Shown here piece by piece: positions 1 through 6,066 of a stretch of DNA of 24,881 nt. The translations under genes and the position numbers were made by a program. The stretch's first letter is position 1. The number at the start of each line of letters is the position of its first letter. Source of the stretch: an uncultured Clostridia bacterium (GTDB lineage Bacteria > Bacillota > Clostridia > Christensenellales > Borkfalkiaceae); NCBI GenBank assembly GCA_934247225.1, contig CAKQJE010000031.1, forward strand, positions 1 through 24,881, written 5' to 3'. Under the pieces are notes generated by a model that had not been told where the DNA came from, searched no databases, and saw nothing but the letters and a program-made list of their open reading frames with translations.

Positions 1-62
1 GCGGTGTTTTTTTGTTAAAATGTTTTTTTGTCCTCTTTCGTCAAATCGTCGCGAAAGCCGCT

Positions 63-93
63 CGATTTGCCACCTTCTCCAAAGGGCGAAGGC
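63..93. repeat. 31-nt hairpin-forming repeat, copy 1
   Basis: Begins CGATTTGCCACCTTCTCC and contains CCTTC-TCC-AAA-GGG-C-GAAGG, which can fold as a short hairpin. It matches the copy at 130-160 at 29 of 31 positions. It looks like a dispersed intergenic repeat rather than coding sequence. Confidence 0.7.
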
Positions 94-129
94 TTGGTTC
101 TCTTTCATCAAAATTACAAGGGAAAACAG

Positions 130-160
130 CGATTTGCCACCTTCTCCAAATGGTGAAGGC
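130..160. repeat. 31-nt hairpin-forming repeat, copy 2
   Basis: Direct-orientation copy of 63-93 with two substitutions, both in the GGGC segment, which reads TGGT here. The start-to-start spacing is 67 bp. The CCTTC/GAAGG arms are kept, which suggests the fold is conserved. Confidence 0.7.
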
Positions 161-317
161 AAGGGGAATGAAAAAAGACAATGGGAAAAAGTTGGCGATT
201 GAGAATCGCTCCTACATATTTTGTTGCGTATGCAACAATTTTGAGGTAAAATCGACATTCTAAATAATAAAGCAATAATCAGATATAACTGCAACTAATT
301 TTTATAAAATAACTAAT

Positions 318-356
318 AAAAAAATCGGATGTTCCTAATGAATATCCGATTTTTTT
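318..356. terminator. Bidirectional intrinsic terminator
   Basis: A 13-bp stem (318-330 with 344-356) has a core of ATCGGAT/ATCCGAT flanked by A-run and T-run, with a 13-nt loop. The A/T flanks let it work on either strand. It probably closes a gene lying before the window and separates it from the phosphonate operon. Confidence 0.7.
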
Positions 357-552
357 GAATTCTTTTCAGAAATGGCGACCAGAAATAAAAGAAATTTTGC
401 GGAAACAAGGTAATTCTGCGTTTACTGACGGACTTTTACTTTAAGTATGGCTTGTATGTCAACGTTCGTATTGTTTTGAGGCTGAAATATAGAAAAACAG
501 AAAGAAAATTATTAAAATATTCGGATTTTTTGTTTTGGAATCGTCATTCGGA

Positions 553-581
553 TTGATTCTTTTTACAAAATACGGTATAAT
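553..581 (+). promoter_or_regulatory. Sigma-A promoter of the phosphonate operon
   Basis: The -35 is TTGATT (553-558), the spacer 17 bp, and the -10 a perfect TATAAT (576-581). Transcription should start near 588, giving an untranslated leader of about 115 nt. It is the only strong promoter seen before the three tightly spaced genes that follow. Confidence 0.7.
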
Positions 582-703
582 ATTGTTGAGAAATTGTATC
601 GCTTTTACATAGCGGAAATTGATTTGTTATTGTCAGGCATATGCGACATCAAAAACGATACGCAAAACGACAAGTAAAACAGGCAAGTTAAAGAGGAAAA
701 AAA

Positions 704-1837
704 ATGGAACCCATAAAAAGAAATGTGTTATTAAATCCCGGACCGTCTACCACGACGGATACCGTAAAATATGCGCAAGTCGTACCGGATATCTGCCCGA
801 GAGAGAAAGAATTTGCCGGGCTTATGAAAGGACTCAGAGAAGACCTTGTTAAAATCGTTCACGGCGACGTAAACGAATATACGAGCGTGTTGTTCTGCGG
901 TTCGGGAACTCTCAACATAGACGTGTGCATCAACAGCCTTTTACCGAAAGACAAGAAAGTTCTTATCGTAAATAACGGCGCGTATTCAACGAGAGCCGTC
1001 GAAATTTGCGAATATTACGGACTGCCTCATATCGATCTTAAATTTCCGATCGATCAAAGACCCGATCTTGAAAAAGTCGAGGAAACTTTGAAATTAAATC
1101 CCGATATCGCGTTGGTACATACGACGCACAACGAAACGGGAACGGGACTTTTAAATCCTATTCGCGAAATCGGCGCGCTCGTTCATAAATACGGCGCGGT
1201 GTTTACCGTCGACACGACGAGCAGTTACGCGATGATCCCTATCGATATCAAAAAAGACAACATAGATTTTTGTATGGCTTCGGCGCAAAAAGGGCTTATG
1301 GCGTTTACGGGGCTTAGCTTTATTGTCGGAAACAGGGAGATTATCGAAAAGTCGGCAAGCTATCCGAAGCGTTCGTATTATTGCAACTTATTTATGCAAT
1401 ACGACTTTTTCGAGCGCACGGGGCAAATGCATTTCACCCCGCCCGTTCAGACGATTTACGCGACGTTGCAGGCGTTAAAAGAATACAAAAAAGAGGGCGA
1501 AGAGGCAAAGTGGGCGAGACATACCCGCGTGTTCAACGCCATAAACGAGGGTTTGGACGAACTCGGATTTAAACAGGTTATAAAACCCGAATGGAGATCG
1601 GGGCTTGTTTCTTCCGCGATTTATCCCGACGATCCGAACTGGGATTTCGATAAAGTTCACGACTACTGCTATGAACGCGGCTTTACGATTTATCCGGGGA
1701 AAATCAGCACGACGAACACGTTCAGACTTTGCGCTTTGGGCGCGATCGACGAGTCTGACATAAAAGATTTCTTTGTCGTTTTCAAAGAAGCGCTGATCAA
1801 AACGGGCGTAAAAATCCCGATGACATACAAAGATTGA
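704..1837 (+). CDS. phnW: 2-aminoethylphosphonate:pyruvate aminotransferase
   Basis: A PLP-dependent fold-type I (class V) aminotransferase of 377 residues, the usual length for AEP transaminase. The N-terminal LNPGPSTTT motif (residues 10-18), the cofactor aspartate in FTVDTTSS (D170) and the Schiff-base lysine in SAQKGLMA (K196) are all visible. The family interconverts phosphonoacetaldehyde and AEP using alanine/pyruvate. PhnW enzymes can work in degradation, but PEP mutase and phosphonopyruvate decarboxylase follow directly, so here the biosynthetic direction (AepZ-like) is inferred. AGAGG at 692-696 supports ATG 704. It is the first gene of a likely operon, 13 nt before the next gene. 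No phosphonatase (phnX) is present to suggest catabolism. Close class V relatives are the main alternative, but the neighbours make the assignment strong. Confidence 0.92.
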   Translation: MEPIKRNVLLNPGPSTTTDTVKYAQVVPDICPREKEFAGLMKGLREDLVKIVHGDVNEYTSVLFCGSGTLNIDVCINSLLPKDKKVLIVNNGAYSTRAVEICEYYGLPHIDLKFPIDQRPDLEKVEETLKLNPDIALVHTTHNETGTGLLNPIREIGALVHKYGAVFTVDTTSSYAMIPIDIKKDNIDFCMASAQKGLMAFTGLSFIVGNREIIEKSASYPKRSYYCNLFMQYDFFERTGQMHFTPPVQTIYATLQALKEYKKEGEEAKWARHTRVFNAINEGLDELGFKQVIKPEWRSGLVSSAIYPDDPNWDFDKVHDYCYERGFTIYPGKISTTNTFRLCALGAIDESDIKDFFVVFKEALIKTGVKIPMTYKD

Positions 1838-1850
1838 CAGGAGAAACCGT

Positions 1851-3146
1851 ATGAAAACAGTTTACACTTGCTTTTGCACAGATATTATTCACGACGGACA
1901 TCTTAACATTATACAGAATGCGCGTAAACTCGGCAGAGTCGTGGTCGGCTGTCTTTCGGACGAGGCGTTGATAAGGTATAACAGATTTCCGACGCTCAGT
2001 CAGGAAGAAAGAATTCGTCTTTATGAAAGCATAAACGGAGTGGATGAAGTAATCGTTCAGAACGATATGCTTTACGACGACGTAATTTCAAAGATAAAAC
2101 CCGATTACGTCGTACACGGAGACAATTGGAAGGACGGACCCGAGAAAACCATTCGCGCGCACGTCGAAGAATTATTGAAAAAATACGGCGGAGAATTGGT
2201 AGACATTCCCTATACGTACAACGACAAAGTAAAAAAAATAGACCTTCAGCTTCGCGAAAAACTCGCGATGCCAGAATACAGAAGAAAACGTCTTCGTCAG
2301 CTGATTTCTTTGACGCCGATCGTAAAGGCGATGGAAGCGCACAGCGGACTTACGGGGTTAATAGTCGAAAAGACGATCGTAGAACGCGACGGCAAGCTCG
2401 ATCAATTCGACGCTATGTGGCTGTCGAGCCTTTGTGACAGTACGGCGAAGGGTAAACCCGATATCGAGCTTGTGGATATGACTTCGCGTTTCCGCACAAT
2501 CGACGATATCACGGAAGTTACGACTAAGCCGATAATTTTCGACGGAGACACAGGCGGACTTACCGAGCATTTCGTGTATACCGTCAGATCTTTGGAGCGA
2601 ATGGGCGTAAGCGCGGTTATTATCGAGGACAAAAAAGGACTCAAAAAGAACAGTTTGTTCGGCACGGAAGTTGAACAGACTCAGGCAACGATAGAAGAAT
2701 TCAGCGCGAAAATAGCGGCAGGCAAAAGAGCGCAGCTCACGGACGATTTTATGATTATCGCCCGTATAGAAAGCCTTATTCTCGAAAAAGGTATGGAGGA
2801 CGCGCTCGAAAGGGCAGCGGCTTTCGTTAAGGCGGGCGCGGACGGAATTATGATTCACAGCCGCAAAAAAGACCCTGCCGAAATTCTTGAATTTTGCGAT
2901 AAATTCAGATCGACGGATAAGCATACGCCTATCGTCGTCGTTCCGTCGAGTTTCAACGTGATTACCGAAGAGGAACTCGCGGCTCACGGCGTAAACGTTG
3001 TGATTTACGCAAATCAGCTGACCCGCGCCGCTGTTCCCGCTATGCAGCAGACGGCAACGGATATTCTGAAATATCACAGGGCGAAAGAAGTAGACGACAG
3101 GCTTATGCCGATTAAAGAAATCATTACTTTGATAGACGAACTGTAA
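1851..3146 (+). CDS. aepX: Phosphoenolpyruvate mutase fused to an N-terminal nucleotidyltransferase domain
   Basis: A two-domain protein of 431 residues. Residues 1-130 resemble the HxGH nucleotidyltransferase (cytidylyltransferase-like) superfamily: the H14-D-G-H17 motif and a TagD-like body (IRYNRFPTLSQEER at about 41-54). The C-terminal RTxGxSTT motif of classical CTP:glycerol-3-phosphate enzymes is not seen. Residues 150-431 are PEP mutase, shown by metal-site DGDTGG (231-236) and the hallmark EDKKGLKKNSLF (259-270), which separates mutases from isocitrate-lyase-type homologues. The mutase converts PEP to phosphonopyruvate, the entry step of nearly all phosphonate biosynthesis. The role of the N-terminal domain is unknown; nucleotide activation of a phosphonate is a guess. 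AGGAG at 1839-1843 precedes the ATG. The next gene, the decarboxylase that pulls this unfavourable reaction forward, starts 15 nt after the stop. Confidence 0.94.
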   Translation: MKTVYTCFCTDIIHDGHLNIIQNARKLGRVVVGCLSDEALIRYNRFPTLSQEERIRLYESINGVDEVIVQNDMLYDDVISKIKPDYVVHGDNWKDGPEKTIRAHVEELLKKYGGELVDIPYTYNDKVKKIDLQLREKLAMPEYRRKRLRQLISLTPIVKAMEAHSGLTGLIVEKTIVERDGKLDQFDAMWLSSLCDSTAKGKPDIELVDMTSRFRTIDDITEVTTKPIIFDGDTGGLTEHFVYTVRSLERMGVSAVIIEDKKGLKKNSLFGTEVEQTQATIEEFSAKIAAGKRAQLTDDFMIIARIESLILEKGMEDALERAAAFVKAGADGIMIHSRKKDPAEILEFCDKFRSTDKHTPIVVVPSSFNVITEEELAAHGVNVVIYANQLTRAAVPAMQQTATDILKYHRAKEVDDRLMPIKEIITLIDEL

Positions 3147-3161
3147 ACAAAAAACTGAAAC

Positions 3162-4286
3162 ATGAGAGTAGAAAAATTAGTCGAGATATTAAACTCCGAT
3201 TTTTACACAGGCGTACCCGACAGTCAGTTGAAAGCGTTATGTAACTATCTGATGAACAAATACGGGATAGACCCGCGCCACCATATCATAGCGGCGAACG
3301 AAGGAAATTGCGCGGCTTTGGCGGCGGGTTATCATCTTGCGACGGGTAAAGTCCCCGTTGTTTACATGCAGAATTCGGGGGAGGGGAATATTATAAATCC
3401 CGCGGCTTCCCTTCTTAACGACAAGGTTTACGCTATCCCCGTGATTTTTATCGTCGGTTGGCGGGGCGAACCGGGAGTTCACGACGAGCCGCAACACATT
3501 TATCAGGGCGAAGTGACGACGAAACTTCTCGACGATATGGGCATATCGAATTTCGTTATCGGAAAAGACACTACCGACGAGGAAGTCGAGACCGTCATGA
3601 ACGAATTTAAAGAGAAGCTCTGCCGCGGACTGGACGTGGCTTTCGTTATTCGTAAAGGAGCGTTGACCGACGCGCCGAAAGTCGAGTATAAAAACAACAA
3701 TACCATGCCTCGCGAGGAAATTATCCGTCATATCGTGAGCGTGAGCGGCGAAGACCCGATTGTCAGCACGACGGGAAAGGCGAGCAGAGAATTGTTCGAG
3801 ATAAGAGAAGCGAACGGGCAGAGTCATAAATACGATTTTTTAACGGTTGGGTCTATGGGGCATAGCAGTTCGATAGCTCTCGGCGTTGCGCTTAATAAAC
3901 CGAACCGAAAAATCTGGTGTATCGACGGAGACGGCGCGGCTCTGATGCATATGGGCGCTATGGCTGTCATAGGCGCGAATAAGCCGAAAAATCTTGTTCA
4001 TATCGTTATAAACAACGCCGCGCACGAAACCGTAGGCGGAATGCCGACCGTTGCGGGAAATATCGATCTGGTAAAAATCGCCGAGGCTTGCGGCTATCCG
4101 AATGCGGTTTGCGTCGATAATTTTAACGATTTGGACAAAGAACTGAAAAAAGCCAAGGAAAACGAAAAACTGAGCTTTATCGAAGTTAAATGTTCGATCG
4201 GGGCGAGAGAAGACTTAGGCAGACCGACGACAACGAGTTTGGAAAACAAGCAAAATTTTATGGAATATCTAAAAATTCTCGCGTGA
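3162..4286 (+). CDS. aepY: Phosphonopyruvate decarboxylase
   Basis: A thiamine-diphosphate enzyme of 374 residues, the usual size for the family. The N-terminal half has YTGVPDSQLK (15-24) and the conserved catalytic Glu in AANEGNC (E47). The C-terminal half carries the ThDP/Mg2+ motif, from GDG (256-258) to NN (284-285), followed by AAHETVGGMPT, typical of phosphonopyruvate decarboxylases and sulfopyruvate relatives. It decarboxylates phosphonopyruvate to phosphonoacetaldehyde, making PEP mutase flux irreversible; the first gene of the cassette then aminates the product to AEP. The ribosome-binding site before ATG 3162 is weak, so translation may depend on coupling to the gene upstream. Sulfopyruvate decarboxylase is the main alternative but does not fit the neighbours. 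Confidence 0.93.
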   Translation: MRVEKLVEILNSDFYTGVPDSQLKALCNYLMNKYGIDPRHHIIAANEGNCAALAAGYHLATGKVPVVYMQNSGEGNIINPAASLLNDKVYAIPVIFIVGWRGEPGVHDEPQHIYQGEVTTKLLDDMGISNFVIGKDTTDEEVETVMNEFKEKLCRGLDVAFVIRKGALTDAPKVEYKNNNTMPREEIIRHIVSVSGEDPIVSTTGKASRELFEIREANGQSHKYDFLTVGSMGHSSSIALGVALNKPNRKIWCIDGDGAALMHMGAMAVIGANKPKNLVHIVINNAAHETVGGMPTVAGNIDLVKIAEACGYPNAVCVDNFNDLDKELKKAKENEKLSFIEVKCSIGAREDLGRPTTTSLENKQNFMEYLKILA

Positions 4287-4661
4287 GATATCCGATAAAA
4301 AATTTTTGTAACCGTTCACGACATTTTAAAACTGACGGAAATATATTATAGGTGATGTTTGAAACAATATTACGGAACGAATACGGCTTGCATTTTTACG
4401 ACGCGCAAAAATCAACTGTCGGCGCAGGTTCTGATACATGGTTTGTTTTGTGTTTGGAAGGAAAATATGTAATTAAATATTCTGCGGGGAGTGCGATCAA
4501 TCATCCCGAAGCCGAACCCGAATTGTGCGCTTTTTTGCTTAAAAACGGCATTCCGGCATGTGATTTCCTGAAAAACAGACATGGGGAATATCTCACGGCT
4601 GATACATCCGGTCGACTTTTCACGTTGCAACGGCGATACGACGGCATAACGCCGCAATGGC

Positions 4662-4686
4662 ATGCCAGACAAGAATAATACGAACC
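4662..4686 (+). repeat. Left terminal inverted repeat of the MITE-like element
   Basis: Begins ATGCCAGACAAG and is exactly reverse-complementary to 4934-4958. It supplies the TAA (4676-4678) that ends the 5' kinase fragment. Confidence 0.9.
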
Positions 4687-4958
4687 TTGGTCTGACGGCG
4701 TATTTTTGACTAATACAGCGTTCCACTCCCGTGTTATACATAGAGTATTAACACGCTCGCGCGCCTTGTCTTAGTCTAAAAATCCGCCATCGGACTCATA
4801 GCAGAGGTTCTTCTCGGCTATCGACCAAAACGCCGATATTTTCGATGATTTTTGGCAAAGACGAACGCCGACGTACTGCCGTACTTCAAGTGAGGATTTG
4901 GCAAAAAGCGCGGAAATTGCGGCGTTTTGGCAGGGTTCGTATTATTCTTGTCTGGCAT
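4664..4958. mobile_element. MITE-like non-autonomous element inside the kinase gene
   Basis: About 293-295 bp flanked by perfect 25-bp inverted repeats (4662-4686 and 4934-4958). Imperfect complementarity continues inward for roughly another 15-20 bp. No transposase frame fits inside, so it is non-autonomous and would need a helper transposase elsewhere. The body holds a GTGTTA/TAACAC stem near 4731-4754 and a GTAC-TGCC-GTAC palindrome near 4873. Direct repeats at the junctions are ambiguous: AT (4662-4663, 4957-4958), or the longer TGGCAT (4658-4663, 4953-4958), which overlaps the terminal repeat. That the flanking kinase frame is restored by removal shows it is a true insertion. Confidence 0.85.
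4934..4958 (-). repeat. Right terminal inverted repeat of the MITE-like element
   Basis: Ends CTTGTCTGGCAT and is the exact reverse complement of the left repeat. A related sequence at 19010-19033 matches 21 of its last 24 bases. Confidence 0.9.
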
Positions 4959-5697
4959 AGTGCGTCGGAAACTCTTCTGACGGAATCCGCCGAAATGCTC
5001 GGCAAAATTCATAGCGTGTTAAAAGATTACCCGAAGCTTCCGGAAGGGATAGACGAAAACTTTTTTAAGTATATGACGCCGCAAAATGCTATAAAATCAT
5101 ATAAAACTTCTTTGGAAACGGCTGTTTGCTCGGGAGACAAAAAGATTATCGGCGATTTGAAATGGCGAATAGATTTTACGGCTCGTCTTCCGGTTTGGAA
5201 ATTCGATCTCGATAAGCTTACGCTCGGAAACACGCACGGCGACTATTTTATCAGTCGGTTTTTATGCAAAAACGGGCATCTTAACGCCGTAATCGATTGG
5301 ACGACAGCATGCGTGCATCCGGGAATCTGGGAAATAACGAGATCTTTCGTGTACGGCGCGCAGTGTTGTGCGGACGGGAAAATCGACGAGGGACTTCTTG
5401 AAAATTACTTGAAAGCATATTCCCGATATTCGGCTTTGAACGATTATGACTTGGAAAATCTATATCGGTTGTATTTTTATCAGATTGCCGTCTGTGATTA
5501 TTACGGACAATATTTTTCTTCTCGGTCGGATAATCGGGAGATTTATTTGAAGCAGGCGGAATTTGCGACTTTACTACTGAAAGAGACTGCCGATACAATG
5601 TTGAAGACGGGCAGAATATAAGAAAAAGTAAAGAGACAATCAGCTTTCGTTCAGAAAAGGAATTGTTTACGGAGTACAATAAATACGTTAATATTTT

Positions 5698-5724
5698 AAA
5701 TCGGGAGGTTTTCCCGATTTTTTT
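5698..5724 (+). terminator. Intrinsic terminator after the kinase pseudogene
   Basis: A 9-bp stem AAATCGGGA/TCCCGATTT (5698-5706 with 5712-5720), 5-nt loop, then further T residues to 5724. It is the first terminator seen after the phosphonate operon and supports co-transcription of the kinase with the AEP genes. Confidence 0.8.
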
Positions 5725-5767
5725 ATGGCTTTTTTTTAATGCAAACAATAAAATAACCTCTCGGGGC

Positions 5768-5796
5768 TTGACAATATCCGAGGTTTCTTATAAAAT
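5768..5796 (+). promoter_or_regulatory. Sigma-A promoter of an orphan short transcript
   Basis: A perfect -35 TTGACA (5768-5773), 17-bp spacer and TAAAAT (5791-5796); TATAAA at 5789-5794 is an alternative -10. It reads into an operator-like palindrome and then, about 80 nt later, an intrinsic terminator, with no proper gene between. Confidence 0.65.
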
Positions 5797-5816
5797 TACA
5801 CTGTAATCAATTACAG
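5796..5816. promoter_or_regulatory. Operator-like nested palindromes at the start site
   Basis: CTGTAATCAATTACAG (5801-5816) has 7-bp perfect arms around CA. It overlaps a second palindrome, TTACA-C-TGTAA (5796-5806), giving three half-sites of TTACA/TGTAA. It overlaps the -10 end and start of transcription, where repressor binding would block the promoter. No regulator gene is adjacent, so the protein cannot be named. Confidence 0.5.
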
Positions 5817-5878
5817 CGTATTCTATCGGGTTTAAAGATATGGCATTGAGAAATCATTCATTAGACGACAAAATTACG

Positions 5879-5900
5879 GGCGACCTTTGGTCGCCTTTTA
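5879..5900 (+). terminator. Intrinsic terminator of the orphan short transcript
   Basis: GGCGACC/GGTCGCC 7-bp stem (5879-5885 with 5889-5895), TTT loop, then a T-rich tail TTTTATTT. It would end transcription from the promoter at 5768-5796 after roughly 100 nt. Confidence 0.75.
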
Positions 5901-5943
5901 TTTATACAAAGTTCGGTTATGTATAATAAAATCGGACGAATTA

Positions 5944-5972
5944 TTGAAAAATGCGGCAAAGTCTGATATAAT
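5944..5972 (+). promoter_or_regulatory. Sigma-A promoter of the Sel1-repeat gene
   Basis: The -35 is TTGAAA (5944-5949), spacer 17 bp, -10 a perfect TATAAT (5967-5972) with an upstream TG making an extended -10. A second TATAAT at 5982-5987 has no matching -35. Confidence 0.7.
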
Positions 5973-6011
5973 AAAGTCTGTTATAATAACCGCCTAAATC
6001 GGGAGGGTTTT

Positions 6012-6053
6012 ATGAAAAGCAAAAGACAGCAAAAGTTATACGACCATTATTAA
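6012..6053 (+). CDS. 13-codon ORF with the only strong ribosome-binding site before the Sel1 gene
   Basis: GGGAGGG (6001-6007) sits 5 nt before ATG 6012, an excellent site, but the frame ends after MKSKRQQKLYDHY. Shifted by one base within the AAAA run (6015-6018), the same start reads M-K-A-K-D-S-K-S-Y-T-T and stays open into the Sel1 protein. It may therefore be the frameshifted true start of that gene, or a genuine upstream ORF controlling it by coupling. Its stop is 13 nt before ATG 6067. Confidence 0.35.
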   Translation: MKSKRQQKLYDHY

Positions 6054-6066
6054 ACCGTTTTCTAAA

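Larger units (their letters stand above)
1..703. other. Gene-free stretch upstream of the phosphonate cassette
   Basis: I see no convincing gene here. The short open frames lack ribosome-binding sites and family resemblance, and they run through the repeats. The stretch holds two near-identical 31-nt repeats (63-93, 130-160), a palindrome with arms GCGATT/AATCGC (195-209), a palindrome with arms TTGTTGC/GCAACAA (221-238), a terminator hairpin (318-356) and a promoter (553-581). The untranslated leader of about 115 nt before the start at 704 has a long-range GTATCG/CGATAC pairing (597-602 with 655-660), but I match it to no riboswitch class. Confidence 0.6.
4352..5621 (+). pseudogene. APH/choline-kinase-fold phosphotransferase gene interrupted by a MITE-like insertion
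   Basis: Two reading frames encode the two ends of one kinase. The 5' part (GTG 4352 or ATG 4355 to TAA 4676) has the N-lobe with a probable ATP-binding lysine in VIKYSAG (K42) and ends, inside the inserted repeat, just after TPQWH. The 3' part resumes at 4959 with SASETLL and contains HGDYFISRFL, then NAVIDWTTACVHPGIWEI, the catalytic-loop and metal-Asp region of aminoglycoside phosphotransferase-family kinases. Removing 4664-4958 (295 bp) joins them in one frame of 324 codons with no other lesion. The position of the usual HxDxxxxN asparagine is occupied by Arg; related clostridial proteins may differ there too. The substrate is unknown. It lies 65 nt after the AEP genes with no terminator between, so it may once have served that pathway. 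A protein initiated at ATG 4845 inside the insert would lack the N-lobe. Confidence 0.85.

Noticed and set aside
12..263. Open frame of 83 codons at the window start
   Set aside because: It has no ribosome-binding site and runs through both 31-nt repeats and the palindromes; its composition looks non-coding.
2358..3077. Minus-strand frame of 239 codons inside the PEP mutase gene
   Set aside because: Antisense shadow of a clearly recognisable gene; no start signals.
4664..4958. The inserted segment as a self-splicing intron or retron-like RNA
   Set aside because: Perfect terminal inverted repeats, a second copy of one end elsewhere, and no intron core motifs point to a DNA transposon derivative. 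The stop codon inside would also need splicing that nothing else suggests.
5840..5926. Short ORF beginning MALRNHSLDDKITGDLW
   Set aside because: It reads straight through the terminator at 5879-5900, has no clear ribosome-binding site and resembles nothing I know. Probably chance within a short transcript.
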